Shown here one piece after another: positions 8,109 to 15,797 of a stretch of DNA of 43,843 nucleotides. This DNA is from Eubacterium coprostanoligenes (lineage in GTDB: Bacteria > Bacillota > Clostridia > Oscillospirales > Acutalibacteraceae). Position 1 is the stretch's first letter. Each line of letters starts with the position of its first letter. Where the stretch lies: assembly GCF_900167205.1 (NCBI RefSeq), contig NZ_FUWW01000015.1, positions 1 to 43,843 on the forward strand, read 5' to 3'. The notes under the pieces were generated by a model. The model saw only the letters and a program-made list of their open reading frames with translations, was not told where the DNA came from and did not search any database. Position numbers and translations under genes: made by a program.

Positions 8109-8269
8109 AACAAATTCAGGAGTGGCTGGGGCACAGCGATTTTACCACAACGGCAAATATCTATGCGCACCTTGATTACAGCTCCAAAATCACCTCGGCA
8201 CAGGCAATGGAAAACGGACTTATTATGCCGGAGAACGGAGATTTTGAAAGCCGTTGGAAGACAGTTTGA
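8073..8269 (+). pseudogene. C-terminal fragment of a tyrosine recombinase/integrase
   Basis: The frame encodes LLLANGVPLKQIQEWLGHSD, then FTTTANIYAHLD and a short tail to TGA. This is the end of the catalytic domain of a phage or conjugative-element integrase: the GH of the box II region and the tyrosine in NIYAHLD. The N-terminal and most catalytic sequence (first Arg, Lys and HxxR) is missing. An ATG at 8060 lies in the fused KTR sequence and is probably not a real start. It ends 67 bases from the CCA end of an intact tRNA-Ser, the classic place for the integrase of a tRNA-targeting element. The fragment cannot be active. Confidence 0.8.
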
Positions 8270-8301
8270 GATAATCCGTTTTTCGGAGAAGTGGTCAGAG
8301 A

Positions 8302-8335
8302 AAAAGCCTGTAAACGCACTTGTTTACAGGCTTTG
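8302..8335 (-). terminator. Terminator of the intact tRNA-Ser
   Basis: A perfect 13-bp stem: AAAGCCTGTAAAC (8303-8315) and GTTTACAGGCTTT (8322-8334). The minus-strand transcript continues TTCTCT. It sits directly after the tRNA CCA end. Confidence 0.8.
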
Positions 8336-8424
8336 TGGCGGAGAGTTAGGGATTCGAACCCTAGGTTCCTTGTGGGAACACAGCATTTCGAGTGCTGCAC
8401 CTTCGACCTCTCGGACAACTCTCC
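8336..8424 (-). tRNA. tRNA-Ser(CGA), complete
   Basis: 89 nt including an encoded CCA. The acceptor GGAGAGT pairs fully with ACTCTCC, with discriminator G then CCA. The anticodon stem CAGCA/TGCTG is perfect with loop CTCGAAA, giving anticodon CGA, which reads UCG. The long class II variable arm (TTCC..GGAA) and the T loop TTCGAAT are typical of tRNA-Ser. It is transcribed on the minus strand with its own terminator. The tet island and integrase stump lie on its 3' side. Confidence 0.92.
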
Positions 8425-8633
8425 GTGTGTATATTTCAATCCGCTTTTTTCTTCGCTCAAATTTCGGTCAAAAAATTTTTGGAGAGAAAAGCAGGAGAGA
8501 ACACTGAAAAATATTCGATTTTTAATTTTGAAAACCCTTATATATGGGGGATTTCCGGCGGACGAAACGACCAAGCAGCCGTAAAATTTCGAGTCAGCCC
8601 CGTTATGACCACTTCGATACATCTCCGTATATA

Positions 8634-8687
8634 AAGGCAAGGTTAACCCTGCCTTGTTTTTGTTTTTGTTTTTGTTTTTGTTTTTGT
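8634..8687 (+). repeat. Hairpin plus five GTTTTT hexamer repeats after ppa
   Basis: The hairpin AAGGCAAGG (8634-8642), TTAA, CCCTGCCTT (8647-8655) is followed by five exact tandem GTTTTT units (8656-8685), up to the ppa stop codon. The hairpin can serve as the ppa terminator. The hexamer array is a simple sequence repeat liable to slippage. Confidence 0.7.
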
Positions 8688-9221
8688 TTATAATTGGAAG
8701 TTCTTTATGTAGCTGTCGATACAATCCTGAATAATCTTGACTGCTTCTTCCTTTGGCTTAACTTCTGTTACAGATGTGCTCTTGTCGTGTTCAAGAGTCT
8801 TGTACACTTCAAAGAAGTGCTTGATTTCGTCAAATCTGTGGCTTGGAAGCTGGTCGATGTTTGTGTATGAATTGTAGTTTGGGTCGTTGACAGGAACAGC
8901 AATGATTTTTTCATCCTTTGCTCCGCCGTCTTCCATAACCAAAACACCGATTGGCTTGCATTCAACGATTGTCATTGGTCTGATTTGCTCACTGCAAAGC
9001 ACCAAAACATCAAGAGGGTCGTTGTCGCTGGCATATGTTCTTGGAATAAATCCGTAGTTGGCAGGGTAGTGAGTTGATGTAAACAAAACTCTGTCAAGTT
9101 TGAGCATACCTGTTTCCTTGTCAAGCTCGTACTTGTTTTTGCCGCCCTTAGAAATCTCAATTACAGCGTAGAATCTGTCTTTCTTGATACGCTTAGGAGA
9201 TATGTCGTGCCAAATGTTCAT
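8688..9221 (-). CDS. ppa: Inorganic pyrophosphatase, family I
   Basis: 177 residues, the usual length of bacterial family I soluble pyrophosphatases. It hydrolyses pyrophosphate to phosphate with Mg2+, pulling biosynthetic reactions forward. The signature DNDPLDV (Asp66, Asp68, Asp71) is intact, as are the active-site blocks PANYGFIPRTY and VNDPNYNSY. The ribosome site GGAGGAG precedes the ATG, and a clear promoter lies at 9251-9279 on the minus strand. It is a single gene, divergent from hisH. Confidence 0.95.
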   Translation of the reverse strand: MNIWHDISPKRIKKDRFYAVIEISKGGKNKYELDKETGMLKLDRVLFTSTHYPANYGFIPRTYASDNDPLDVLVLCSEQIRPMTIVECKPIGVLVMEDGGAKDEKIIAVPVNDPNYNSYTNIDQLPSHRFDEIKHFFEVYKTLEHDKSTSVTEVKPKEEAVKIIQDCIDSYIKNFQL

Positions 9222-9250
9222 AAACGCTCCTCCTTAAATAGTATGACAGT

Positions 9251-9279
9251 ATAATAACATTATAGAAAAGATTTGTCAA
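9251..9279 (-). promoter_or_regulatory. Promoter of ppa
   Basis: On the minus strand, TTGACA (9274-9279), 17 bp, TATTAT (9251-9256), about 30 bases before the start codon. Confidence 0.75.
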
Positions 9280-9287
9280 TTTTAAAT

Positions 9288-9316
9288 TTGCATTTTTTCT
9301 TTTTGAGTGATATTAT
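9288..9316 (+). promoter_or_regulatory. Promoter of hisH-hisF
   Basis: TTGCAT (9288-9293), 17 bp, TATTAT (9311-9316), then a short leader with TAGGAG before the hisH ATG. No T-box or other leader structure is visible. Confidence 0.65.
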
Positions 9317-9344
9317 TAAATATATCAAATTATAGGAGAATGTT

Positions 9345-9956
9345 ATGGTTGCAATTGTTGATTATGGTGCGGGTAATTTGCAAAGCGTGAAAAAGGCTTT
9401 GGATTTTATCGGCGCAGAAAGTAAGATTACGGATAATAAAGACGAGATAAATGCGGCATCTCATATTATCCTGCCCGGTGTAGGCTCTTTTGCGGATGCA
9501 ATGAGCTGTATCAGAGAACGAGGACTTGAAGAAACAATAAAAAAATCTGCTGACGGATCAAAGCACTTTTTGGGTATCTGCCTTGGACTTCAGCTTCTTT
9601 TTGAATCGAGCGAAGAATCACCCGGCGTAAAAGGTCTTGGAGTTTTCAAGGGCGATATTGTTACTATTCCGAAAGATAACGGGCTTAAAGTTCCGCACAT
9701 CGGTTGGAATAGCGTAAAACTAAATCAAACAAACGGTATATTTGAGGGAATAAAGGACGAAAGCTATTTTTATTTTGTTCATTCTTATTATCTCAAAAAT
9801 GCCGATGAGGATATTGTTGCAGGCACAACAGAATACGGTGTGCCTATTCAGTGCGCTGTGCAAAACGGCAGAGTGTGTGCCACACAGTTCCATCCCGAAA
9901 AAAGCAGCGAAGTTGGACTTGCTTTGCTAAAGAATTTTGTGAATAGGGAGGACTGA
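9345..9956 (+). CDS. hisH: Imidazole glycerol phosphate synthase, glutaminase subunit
   Basis: 203 residues, class I glutamine amidotransferase. It supplies ammonia to HisF for making imidazole glycerol phosphate and AICAR in histidine synthesis. The catalytic triad is visible: Cys79 in GICLGLQ, with His183 and Glu185 in FHPEKS. The stop is two bases before the hisF ATG, so the pair is co-translated. No other his gene is in the window, so the remaining pathway genes must lie elsewhere. Confidence 0.95.
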   Translation: MVAIVDYGAGNLQSVKKALDFIGAESKITDNKDEINAASHIILPGVGSFADAMSCIRERGLEETIKKSADGSKHFLGICLGLQLLFESSEESPGVKGLGVFKGDIVTIPKDNGLKVPHIGWNSVKLNQTNGIFEGIKDESYFYFVHSYYLKNADEDIVAGTTEYGVPIQCAVQNGRVCATQFHPEKSSEVGLALLKNFVNRED

Positions 9957-9958
9957 AT

Positions 9959-10717
9959 ATGTATGCAAAAAGAATAATTCCGTGCTTGGATGTTAAAAAT
10001 GGTAGAGTGGTAAAAGGTGTTTCGTTTGTTGATTTGCGTGATGCAGGCGACCCTGTTGAATGTGCTGCGGCTTATGATAAGCAGGGCGCAGATGAACTTG
10101 TGCTTCTTGACATAACCGCAACTCACGAGGGAAGAAGCACTATGATTGATATTGTGTCAAGAGTTGCCGATACTGTGTTTATCCCGTTTACCGTTGGTGG
10201 CGGAATAAAAACCGTTGACGATTTCAAGGAACTTTTGCGTGCGGGCGCTGACAAAATTTCTCTCAATTCCGCCGCTGTTCGCAATCCCGATTTGATTAAT
10301 GAAGCGTCATATAAATTCGGCTCACAATGTGTTGTTGTTGCTATTGACGCAAAACGCAAGGCAGACGGAGGCTGGGAGGTTTACCTCAATGGCGGAAGAA
10401 TTTCTACGGGTATTGACGCGGTAGAATGGGCAGTTGAAGCAGAAAAAAGAGGCGCAGGCGAAATTCTTTTGACCTCTATGGATTGTGACGGTCAAAAAAC
10501 CGGATATGATATCGAACTCACTCGTGCGGTGTCGGAGAGGGTTGGTATTCCCGTAATCGCTTCGGGCGGTGCAGGCAAGGCAGAACATTTTTTGGATGCC
10601 TTTGTTGACGGCAAGGCAGATGCGGTTCTTGCGGCAAGCCTTTTTCATTTTAATGAACTTCCTATTCCTGTGCTCAAGGATTATCTTGCAAAAAATAATG
10701 TCAGTGTAAGAAGATGA
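9959..10717 (+). CDS. hisF: Imidazole glycerol phosphate synthase, cyclase subunit
   Basis: 252 residues, a (beta/alpha)8 barrel of standard length. Catalytic Asp11 (in [15 protein letters not shown]) and Asp130 (in [10 protein letters not shown]) are both present, as are the phosphate-binding glycines (VGGGIKT, IASGGAG). It works as a heterodimer with HisH. It is followed within four bases by a MATE transporter gene in the same direction, probably the same transcript. Confidence 0.96.
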   Translation: MYAKRIIPCLDVKNGRVVKGVSFVDLRDAGDPVECAAAYDKQGADELVLLDITATHEGRSTMIDIVSRVADTVFIPFTVGGGIKTVDDFKELLRAGADKISLNSAAVRNPDLINEASYKFGSQCVVVAIDAKRKADGGWEVYLNGGRISTGIDAVEWAVEAEKRGAGEILLTSMDCDGQKTGYDIELTRAVSERVGIPVIASGGAGKAEHFLDAFVDGKADAVLAASLFHFNELPIPVLKDYLAKNNVSVRR

Positions 10718-10721
10718 TAAT

Positions 10722-12080
10722 TTGACAAACAGTGAAAATACTGCAGCTGATAAGCAGTATAAAAAAATGACAAGAACGCCGGTAAATAAACTTATATTTA
10801 TCTTGTCTGTCCCTACTGTTATCAGTATGCTCATAACAACAATATATAATATGGCGGACACCTATTTTGTTTCAAAAATCAGCGTTTCCGCTTCGGGTGC
10901 AACGGGAGTTGTATTCAGTCTTATGGCTGTTTTCCAGGCGTTTGGATTTATGTTCGGTCAGGGCGCAGGTTCAATTGTTTCAAGACGGCTTGGCGCAAAA
11001 GATGTTGAAACTGCAAGAAAATTTTGTTCAACCGCATTCTTTTTGTCGCTTGGCATAAGCACCGTTATTGCGGTTATCGGTTTGTTCTTTTTGGATGAGC
11101 TGATGTCGTTTCTCGGCAGTACCGAAACGATTTTGCCTTACGCAAAACAGTATGGTCTGTACATTCTGATTTCAGGTCCGGCTATGTGCACAAGCTGTGT
11201 GATGAACAATATTTTGCGATACGAGGGACTTGCCCGACTTGCTATGATCGGACTTACTTCGGGCGGTATCCTCAACATTGCACTTGACCCTTTGTTTATT
11301 TTTACATTTAATATGGGCATTTCCGGTGCCGGTCTTGCAACGGCAATCAGTCAGTATTTGAGTATGGCGATTTTGCTGTCTGCTTTTATTATGAAAAAGT
11401 GCCAGTGCAGAATTAATTTGAAATATGTTCGGCTTAACGGCAGGGATATTTGGGAAATTGTTGCAACCGGATTTCCGAGCTTTATGCGTAACGGACTTGG
11501 TAGCTTGTCAACGATGATTCTCAATGTTATGGCTTCGCCTTACGGTGACACCTGTATTGCAGCTATGAGCGTTTCAAATAGGTGTTCAATGCTGATTTTC
11601 AGCGTGTGCGTTGGCATAGGTCAGGGATTTCAACCTGTCAGTGCGTTCAATTACGGCAGTAAGGATTTTGACCGTGTTCGCAAGGCAATTGATTTTTTGT
11701 GGGTGTATGGCACCGTTGCGGTAACTGTTCTTTCGGGTATTATGTTTATCTTTGCTCCGTGGGTTATTGCTCGGTTTAGAAGCGAAATGGAAGTTGTTGA
11801 TGTAGGTGCAAACGCACTCCGCTATCTATGTGTTTCACTTGCGTTTTTGCCCACTGCACTCACTGCAAATATGACATTCCAAAGTATAGGCAAAAAGGGT
11901 AGGGCGCTGTTCCTTGCGTGTTGTCAAAACGGACTTTTCTTTGTTCCGCTTGCTCTCGTTTTGCCGAGAGTTTTCGGCATTGTCGGCTTGGAACTTTCAC
12001 AGCCGATAGCCTATGTTTTGGCGGCTGTTGTGTCTGCTCCGTTTCTTGTTGCTTTCAAAAAACAATTAAGAAATTGTTAA
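10722..12080 (+). CDS. MATE family efflux transporter
   Basis: About 452 residues with some 12 hydrophobic helices. The N-terminus has the family pattern (PVNKLIFILSVPTVISMLITTIYNMADTYFVSKI) and the block GQGFQPVSAFNYGSK lies mid-protein. MATE proteins export drugs or cationic metabolites using Na+ or H+. The start is most likely TTG at 10722, four bases after hisF; an internal ATG near 10788 would also leave the first helix. There is no strong ribosome site, which fits coupling to hisF. The substrate is unknown. Confidence 0.85.
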   Translation: MTNSENTAADKQYKKMTRTPVNKLIFILSVPTVISMLITTIYNMADTYFVSKISVSASGATGVVFSLMAVFQAFGFMFGQGAGSIVSRRLGAKDVETARKFCSTAFFLSLGISTVIAVIGLFFLDELMSFLGSTETILPYAKQYGLYILISGPAMCTSCVMNNILRYEGLARLAMIGLTSGGILNIALDPLFIFTFNMGISGAGLATAISQYLSMAILLSAFIMKKCQCRINLKYVRLNGRDIWEIVATGFPSFMRNGLGSLSTMILNVMASPYGDTCIAAMSVSNRCSMLIFSVCVGIGQGFQPVSAFNYGSKDFDRVRKAIDFLWVYGTVAVTVLSGIMFIFAPWVIARFRSEMEVVDVGANALRYLCVSLAFLPTALTANMTFQSIGKKGRALFLACCQNGLFFVPLALVLPRVFGIVGLELSQPIAYVLAAVVSAPFLVAFKKQLRNC

Positions 12081-12091
12081 CATTTGCACTG

Positions 12092-12120
12092 TTGACTTTT
12101 ATACACCTGTATGTTATATT
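12092..12120 (+). promoter_or_regulatory. Promoter of the riboswitch-ATPase unit
   Basis: TTGACT (12092-12097), 17 bp, TATATT (12115-12120). Transcription would start near 12127, right at the riboswitch. Confidence 0.65.
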
Positions 12121-12125
12121 CTAAC

Positions 12126-12247
12126 TAAAGACAGGGGAGTAATTCCACGGTTATCGTGTGTTAAGTCAACATCATGCCGATATAGGCTGGCTTAATTGTA
12201 AAGAATGAGACTTGTGCATAGTGCAGATACTATGTATGAGTCTATTT
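12126..12247 (+). promoter_or_regulatory. yybP-ykoY (manganese) riboswitch
   Basis: The conserved elements of this class are present in order: AAAGACAGGGGAGTA at 12127-12141, GTCAACAT at 12165-12172 and AATGAGACTT near 12204-12213. A hairpin (GCATAGT/ACTATGT, 12216-12235) and GAGTCT with a T-run follow. The 5' AGAC can pair with the 3' GTCT to close P1. The class senses Mn2+ and commonly controls P-type ATPases and MntP-like exporters. Here it lies in the 5' UTR of a P-type cation ATPase. Aptamer edges are approximate; the hairpin plus T-run may be the expression platform. Confidence 0.75.
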
Positions 12248-12310
12248 TTATATAAAAATGCAAGGCACAAAAGCCTGCGTTGTAGTATATTTTAATGGAA
12301 GGTGCACTGT

Positions 12311-15001
12311 ATGAAAGAGTATTTGAAAACGAAAGAAGATGTTCTTGCCGGTGTAAAGTCGGAGCAAAGCGGTATTTCGTCTGCCGAGGCTTCATCAAGA
12401 CTTGAAAAAAACGGCAAAAACAAGCTTGCAGAGGGCAAAAAGGATAGTCTTATAAAACGATTTTTGTCACAGCTTGCAGATCCGATGATTATTATTTTGA
12501 TTGTCGCAGCTGTAATCAGTGCTGTCACAGCCACAGTCGGCGGTGAGGGCGAAGGCTATGCCGATGTTGTCATCATTATGGTGGTTGTAATCATCAATGC
12601 GGTTTTGGGCGTTTATCAGGAAAGCAAGGCAGAAAAAGCGATTGAAGCCTTGCAGGAAATAGCCGCCGCCACATCAAAGGTTATTCGTGACGGTAAGATT
12701 GTCACAGTAAAGAGTGAGGACATCGTTGTTGGTGATGTTGTTGTTCTTGAAGCCGGTGACAGCGTTCCTGCCGATTGCAGAATTATCGAATGTGCCTCTA
12801 TGAAAATTGAGGAGTCTGCACTTACGGGCGAATCCGTGCCTGTAACCAAAACAGCAGAACCTATTGACCCGCTTGGTTCTGATGATGTTCCGCTCGGCGA
12901 CAGAAAAAATATGTGCTATATGGGTTCATCGGTTGCATACGGCAGAGGTAAAGCCGTTGTTGTTGCCACCGGTATGGACACCGAAATGGGCAAGATTGCC
13001 GATGCACTTACACAGGCAAAGGATGAGGAAACCCCTCTTCAAATCAAACTTAATCAGCTTTCAAAGATTTTGTCATTCATAGTTTTGGGAATTTGCGTAT
13101 TCATCTTTGTATTTGATATTGTTCGTGCTCTCGTTGTCGGCGATGCAATCACTTTGTCGTCAACATTGTCGTTCTTTATGGTTGCGGTTTCTCTTGCTGT
13201 TGCGGCAATTCCCGAGGGACTTGCTGCCGTTGTAACAATCGTTCTTTCAATCGGTGTAACAAAGATGTCAAAGCGTAATGCGGTTATCCGCAAACTCACA
13301 GCAGTTGAAACTCTTGGTTGCACACAGATTATTTGTTCGGACAAAACAGGTACTCTCACTCAAAACAAGATGACTGTTGTTGATTATAAGGGCACAGATG
13401 AAAGACTCCTTGCAACCGCTATGGCTCTTTGCTGTGATGCAGAACTTCAAGATGACGGCACTGTTAAGGGCGAGCCTACCGAGGCTGCACTTGTTGCATA
13501 TGCAGACAAACTCGGTTTGAAGAAAAACGAACTTGAAGATTCTTTCCCAAGAGTCGGTGAAGCACCGTTTGATTCAGGCAGAAAGATGATGTCAACAATC
13601 CACAAAACTCCAAACGGTTTTGTTCAGTATACAAAGGGTGCTCCCGATATTGTTCTTTCACTTTGCACAACTGCATTTGTGGATGGCAAAAAAGTGCCTA
13701 TGACAGACGAAATTCGTCAGGCTATTTCCGATTCAAACAAGGAAATGGCAGACAAGGCTCTCCGTGTTCTTTGTGCGGCTATGAGAACTTACAGCGAACA
13801 GCCGTCAAACGAACCTGATGAGCTCGAGCAGGAACTTTGCTATATCGGTTTGACCGGTATGATCGACCCTGTTCGTCCTGAAGTTGTTGATGCAATCAAG
13901 GAATGTAAGAGCGCCGGTATTCGCCCTATTATGATTACAGGCGACCACAAAGACACAGCCGTTGCCATTGCAAAACAGCTTAGTATTATCGGCGAAAATC
14001 AAAAGGCTGTCACTGGTATGGAACTCAATTCTATGTCTGATGAAGAACTTGATGAGCATATCGAGGAATACTCGGTTTATGCCCGTGTTCAGCCTGAACA
14101 TAAGGTTCGTATCGTTCAAGCGTGGAAAAAGCGTGGAATGATTACCGCTATGACCGGTGACGGTGTAAATGATGCTCCGTCAATCAAGAATGCAGATATC
14201 GGTGTCGGTATGGGCATCACAGGCACTGATGTAACAAAGAATGTTGCCGATATGGTGCTTGCAGACGATAACTTTGCAACAATCGTTTCGGCTGTTGAAG
14301 AAGGCAGAAGAATTTATGATAATATTCGTAATTCGATTCAGTTCTTGCTTTCGTCAAATCTTTCAGAGGTTCTCTCGATTTTCTTCGCAACCCTTTGCGG
14401 TTTCACATTGTTTGAGCCTGTTCACCTCTTGTGGATAAATCTTATCACAGACTGCTTCCCGGCACTTGCTCTCGGTCTTGAAAAGGGCGACCCTGACATT
14501 ATGAGCCGTAAGCCTCGAAACAGCAAGGACGGTATCTTTGCAGGCGGTATGGGCTTCGACTGTGCTTATCAGGGCGTTATGGTAACAGTGCTTACCCTTG
14601 TTGCCTATGTTCTCGGAATTGTTATGGCAAGTCCTGAACATATGACATTGTCACAAATCCTTGCAGTCAACGATGCAAACGAAGCAACTCATTTGCTCCA
14701 CCAAAACGGTATGACAATGGCATTCCTCACACTTTCTATGGCAGAGATTTTCCATTCGTTCAATATGCGTTCTCGCCGTCAGTCAATTGCAAAGATGGGC
14801 AGTATGAATTTGTATCTTGTCGGCGCAATGGTTCTTTCACTTGTATTTTCAACTGCGGTAATTTATATTCCGTTCCTCAGCAAAGCATTTGATTTTGCAC
14901 CTATTGATGCAAGAGAATATTTCACAGCGCTTCTCCTTGCATTTATGGTTGTTCCGATTGTAGAAATCGTAAAGCTCATTCAGCGTAAAACAAATAAATA
15001 A
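12311..15001 (+). CDS. P-type Ca2+/Mn2+-transporting ATPase (P2A type)
   Basis: 896 residues, the length of bacterial SERCA-like pumps. Visible in order are the N-terminal cation-ATPase domain, the TGES loop (ALTGESVPV) and the membrane motif AAIPEGL (Pro at about 301, an ion site). The phosphorylation site DKTGTLT follows (Asp at about 344), then the nucleotide domain, GDGVNDAP (about 616) and the C-terminal helices. It exports Ca2+ or Mn2+ from the cytoplasm. The start is the ATG at 12311, 8 bases after GGAAGG; an in-frame GTG at 12302 overlaps that site. The upstream riboswitch points to Mn2+ as signal and likely cargo, as reported for relatives such as lactococcal YoaB. A terminator (15007) and a MITE-like element follow. 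Confidence 0.93.
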   Translation: MKEYLKTKEDVLAGVKSEQSGISSAEASSRLEKNGKNKLAEGKKDSLIKRFLSQLADPMIIILIVAAVISAVTATVGGEGEGYADVVIIMVVVIINAVLGVYQESKAEKAIEALQEIAAATSKVIRDGKIVTVKSEDIVVGDVVVLEAGDSVPADCRIIECASMKIEESALTGESVPVTKTAEPIDPLGSDDVPLGDRKNMCYMGSSVAYGRGKAVVVATGMDTEMGKIADALTQAKDEETPLQIKLNQLSKILSFIVLGICVFIFVFDIVRALVVGDAITLSSTLSFFMVAVSLAVAAIPEGLAAVVTIVLSIGVTKMSKRNAVIRKLTAVETLGCTQIICSDKTGTLTQNKMTVVDYKGTDERLLATAMALCCDAELQDDGTVKGEPTEAALVAYADKLGLKKNELEDSFPRVGEAPFDSGRKMMSTIHKTPNGFVQYTKGAPDIVLSLCTTAFVDGKKVPMTDEIRQAISDSNKEMADKALRVLCAAMRTYSEQPSNEPDELEQELCYIGLTGMIDPVRPEVVDAIKECKSAGIRPIMITGDHKDTAVAIAKQLSIIGENQKAVTGMELNSMSDEELDEHIEEYSVYARVQPEHKVRIVQAWKKRGMITAMTGDGVNDAPSIKNADIGVGMGITGTDVTKNVADMVLADDNFATIVSAVEEGRRIYDNIRNSIQFLLSSNLSEVLSIFFATLCGFTLFEPVHLLWINLITDCFPALALGLEKGDPDIMSRKPRNSKDGIFAGGMGFDCAYQGVMVTVLTLVAYVLGIVMASPEHMTLSQILAVNDANEATHLLHQNGMTMAFLTLSMAEIFHSFNMRSRRQSIAKMGSMNLYLVGAMVLSLVFSTAVIYIPFLSKAFDFAPIDAREYFTALLLAFMVVPIVEIVKLIQRKTNK

Positions 15002-15006
15002 CGAAT

Positions 15007-15036
15007 AAATCCCGAAGCCAAACGGTTTCGGGATTT
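15007..15036 (+). terminator. Terminator of the P-type ATPase gene
   Basis: AAATCCCGAA (15007-15016) pairs with TTCGGGATTT (15027-15036), directly after the stop codon and abutting the MITE-like repeat. Confidence 0.75.
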
Positions 15037-15037
15037 A

Positions 15038-15267
15038 GACTGTCGATAAAGCTCCTGAAACACGCCAAATATAATCAACCGAATTATGCCTCCCCTAATT
15101 GTTAGGGGAGGTGGCAACACGAAGTGTTGACGGTGGGGTTTAAAAAATGCCGTAGGTATTGGACCTACGGCATTTTTGGCGTTTTTCGTTTTTTGCTCAG
15201 TCGAGGTACCATCGTACATCTTCCTTCGCAAGAAAACGAAATTCAGAATCTTCCTCAACATCCTATA
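15038..15267 (+). repeat. MITE-like multi-hairpin repeat, copy 2 (230 bp)
   Basis: The left end GACTGTCGATAAAG mirrors the right end CTTCCTCAACATCC imperfectly. Inside are four hairpins in a row: CCTCCCCTAA/TTAGGGGAGG, CAACACGAAGTGTTG, GCCGTAGGT/ACCTACGGC, and an outer TTTCGTTTT..GAAAACGAAA arm pair. It has exactly the same length and order as copy 3 at 27614. Relative to copies 1 and 3, the GCCGTAGGT stem carries two changes with both partners altered, so pairing is kept. It has no coding capacity. It sits between the ATPase terminator and the EamA promoter. Confidence 0.85.
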
Positions 15268-15288
15268 GCTTGTCACAAACACTTTTAC

Positions 15289-15317
15289 TTTACTTTGTAT
15301 TCCAAAGGGTGTATTAT
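15289..15317 (+). promoter_or_regulatory. Promoter of the EamA-type gene
   Basis: TTTACT (15289-15294), 17 bp, TATTAT (15312-15317). It lies just outside the repeat and gives a leader of about 15 bases. Confidence 0.5.
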
Positions 15318-15337
15318 GAGGTAAAGAGGTGATATGT

Positions 15338-15751
15338 ATGTGGTGGTTGTTTGCATTGCTTTCTGCGGTGTTTGCCGCATTGACTTCAATTCTTGCCAAG
15401 GTGGGAATAGAGAGCGTTGATTCAAATCTTGCAACGGCAATTCGTACAATGGTCGTTGTCGGTATGTCGTGGCTTATGGTGTTTGTTACAAATGCACAGT
15501 CGGGCATAACAAATATCGGCAAAAAGAGTTGGATATTCCTTGTGCTTTCGGGTCTTGCAACGGGTGCTTCATGGCTCTGCTACTACAAGGCTATCCAAAT
15601 CGGCGATGTGTCAAAGGTTGTGCCTATTGACAAATTGAGCGTTGTGTTTACTCTCGTTCTTGCATTTATTTTCTTACACGAAGAATTCAACGCAAAGTCG
15701 GTTATCGGCTGTATTCTCATCGCAGCAGGAACATTATTTATGGTATTATAA
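15338..15751 (+). CDS. EamA/DMT-family transporter, half-size
   Basis: About 137 residues, five hydrophobic helices, one EamA domain (from WWLFALLSAVFAALTSILAK to VIGCILIAAGTLFMVL). Most EamA proteins are ten-helix duplications; this is a single-domain form that would need to dimerise, as small DMT transporters do. The motif YYKAIQIGDVSKVVPIDKLS is typical of the domain. The start is the ATG at 15338 behind AAGAGGTG. It is a single gene, convergent with the sugar kinase through a shared terminator. The substrate is unknown. Confidence 0.8.
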   Translation: MWWLFALLSAVFAALTSILAKVGIESVDSNLATAIRTMVVVGMSWLMVFVTNAQSGITNIGKKSWIFLVLSGLATGASWLCYYKAIQIGDVSKVVPIDKLSVVFTLVLAFIFLHEEFNAKSVIGCILIAAGTLFMVL

Positions 15752-15761
15752 GAATAAAAGA

Positions 15762-15793
15762 AAAGAGGACTGATTTTTCAGTCCTCTTTGTTT
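15762..15793. terminator. Bidirectional terminator (EamA / sugar kinase)
   Basis: AAAGAGGACTGA (15762-15773) pairs perfectly with TCAGTCCTCTTT (15778-15789), between convergent genes. Confidence 0.85.
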
Positions 15794-15797
15794 GTAA

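Noticed and set aside
5544-8424. The two tRNA-Ser sequences as a simple attL/attR direct repeat
   Set aside because: They share only the anticodon-loop and T-loop consensus; acceptor, anticodon stem and variable arms differ, so they are not a plain duplication.
8176-8724. Open frame on the minus strand across the tRNA-Ser and integrase stump (182 codons)
   Set aside because: It reads through the tRNA gene, its terminator and the hexamer repeat, producing low-complexity NKNKNK; a chance frame.
14980-15522. Long minus-strand frame over the second repeat and the EamA gene
   Set aside because: Shadow of the EamA gene plus palindromic repeat DNA; no ribosome site and no family resemblance.
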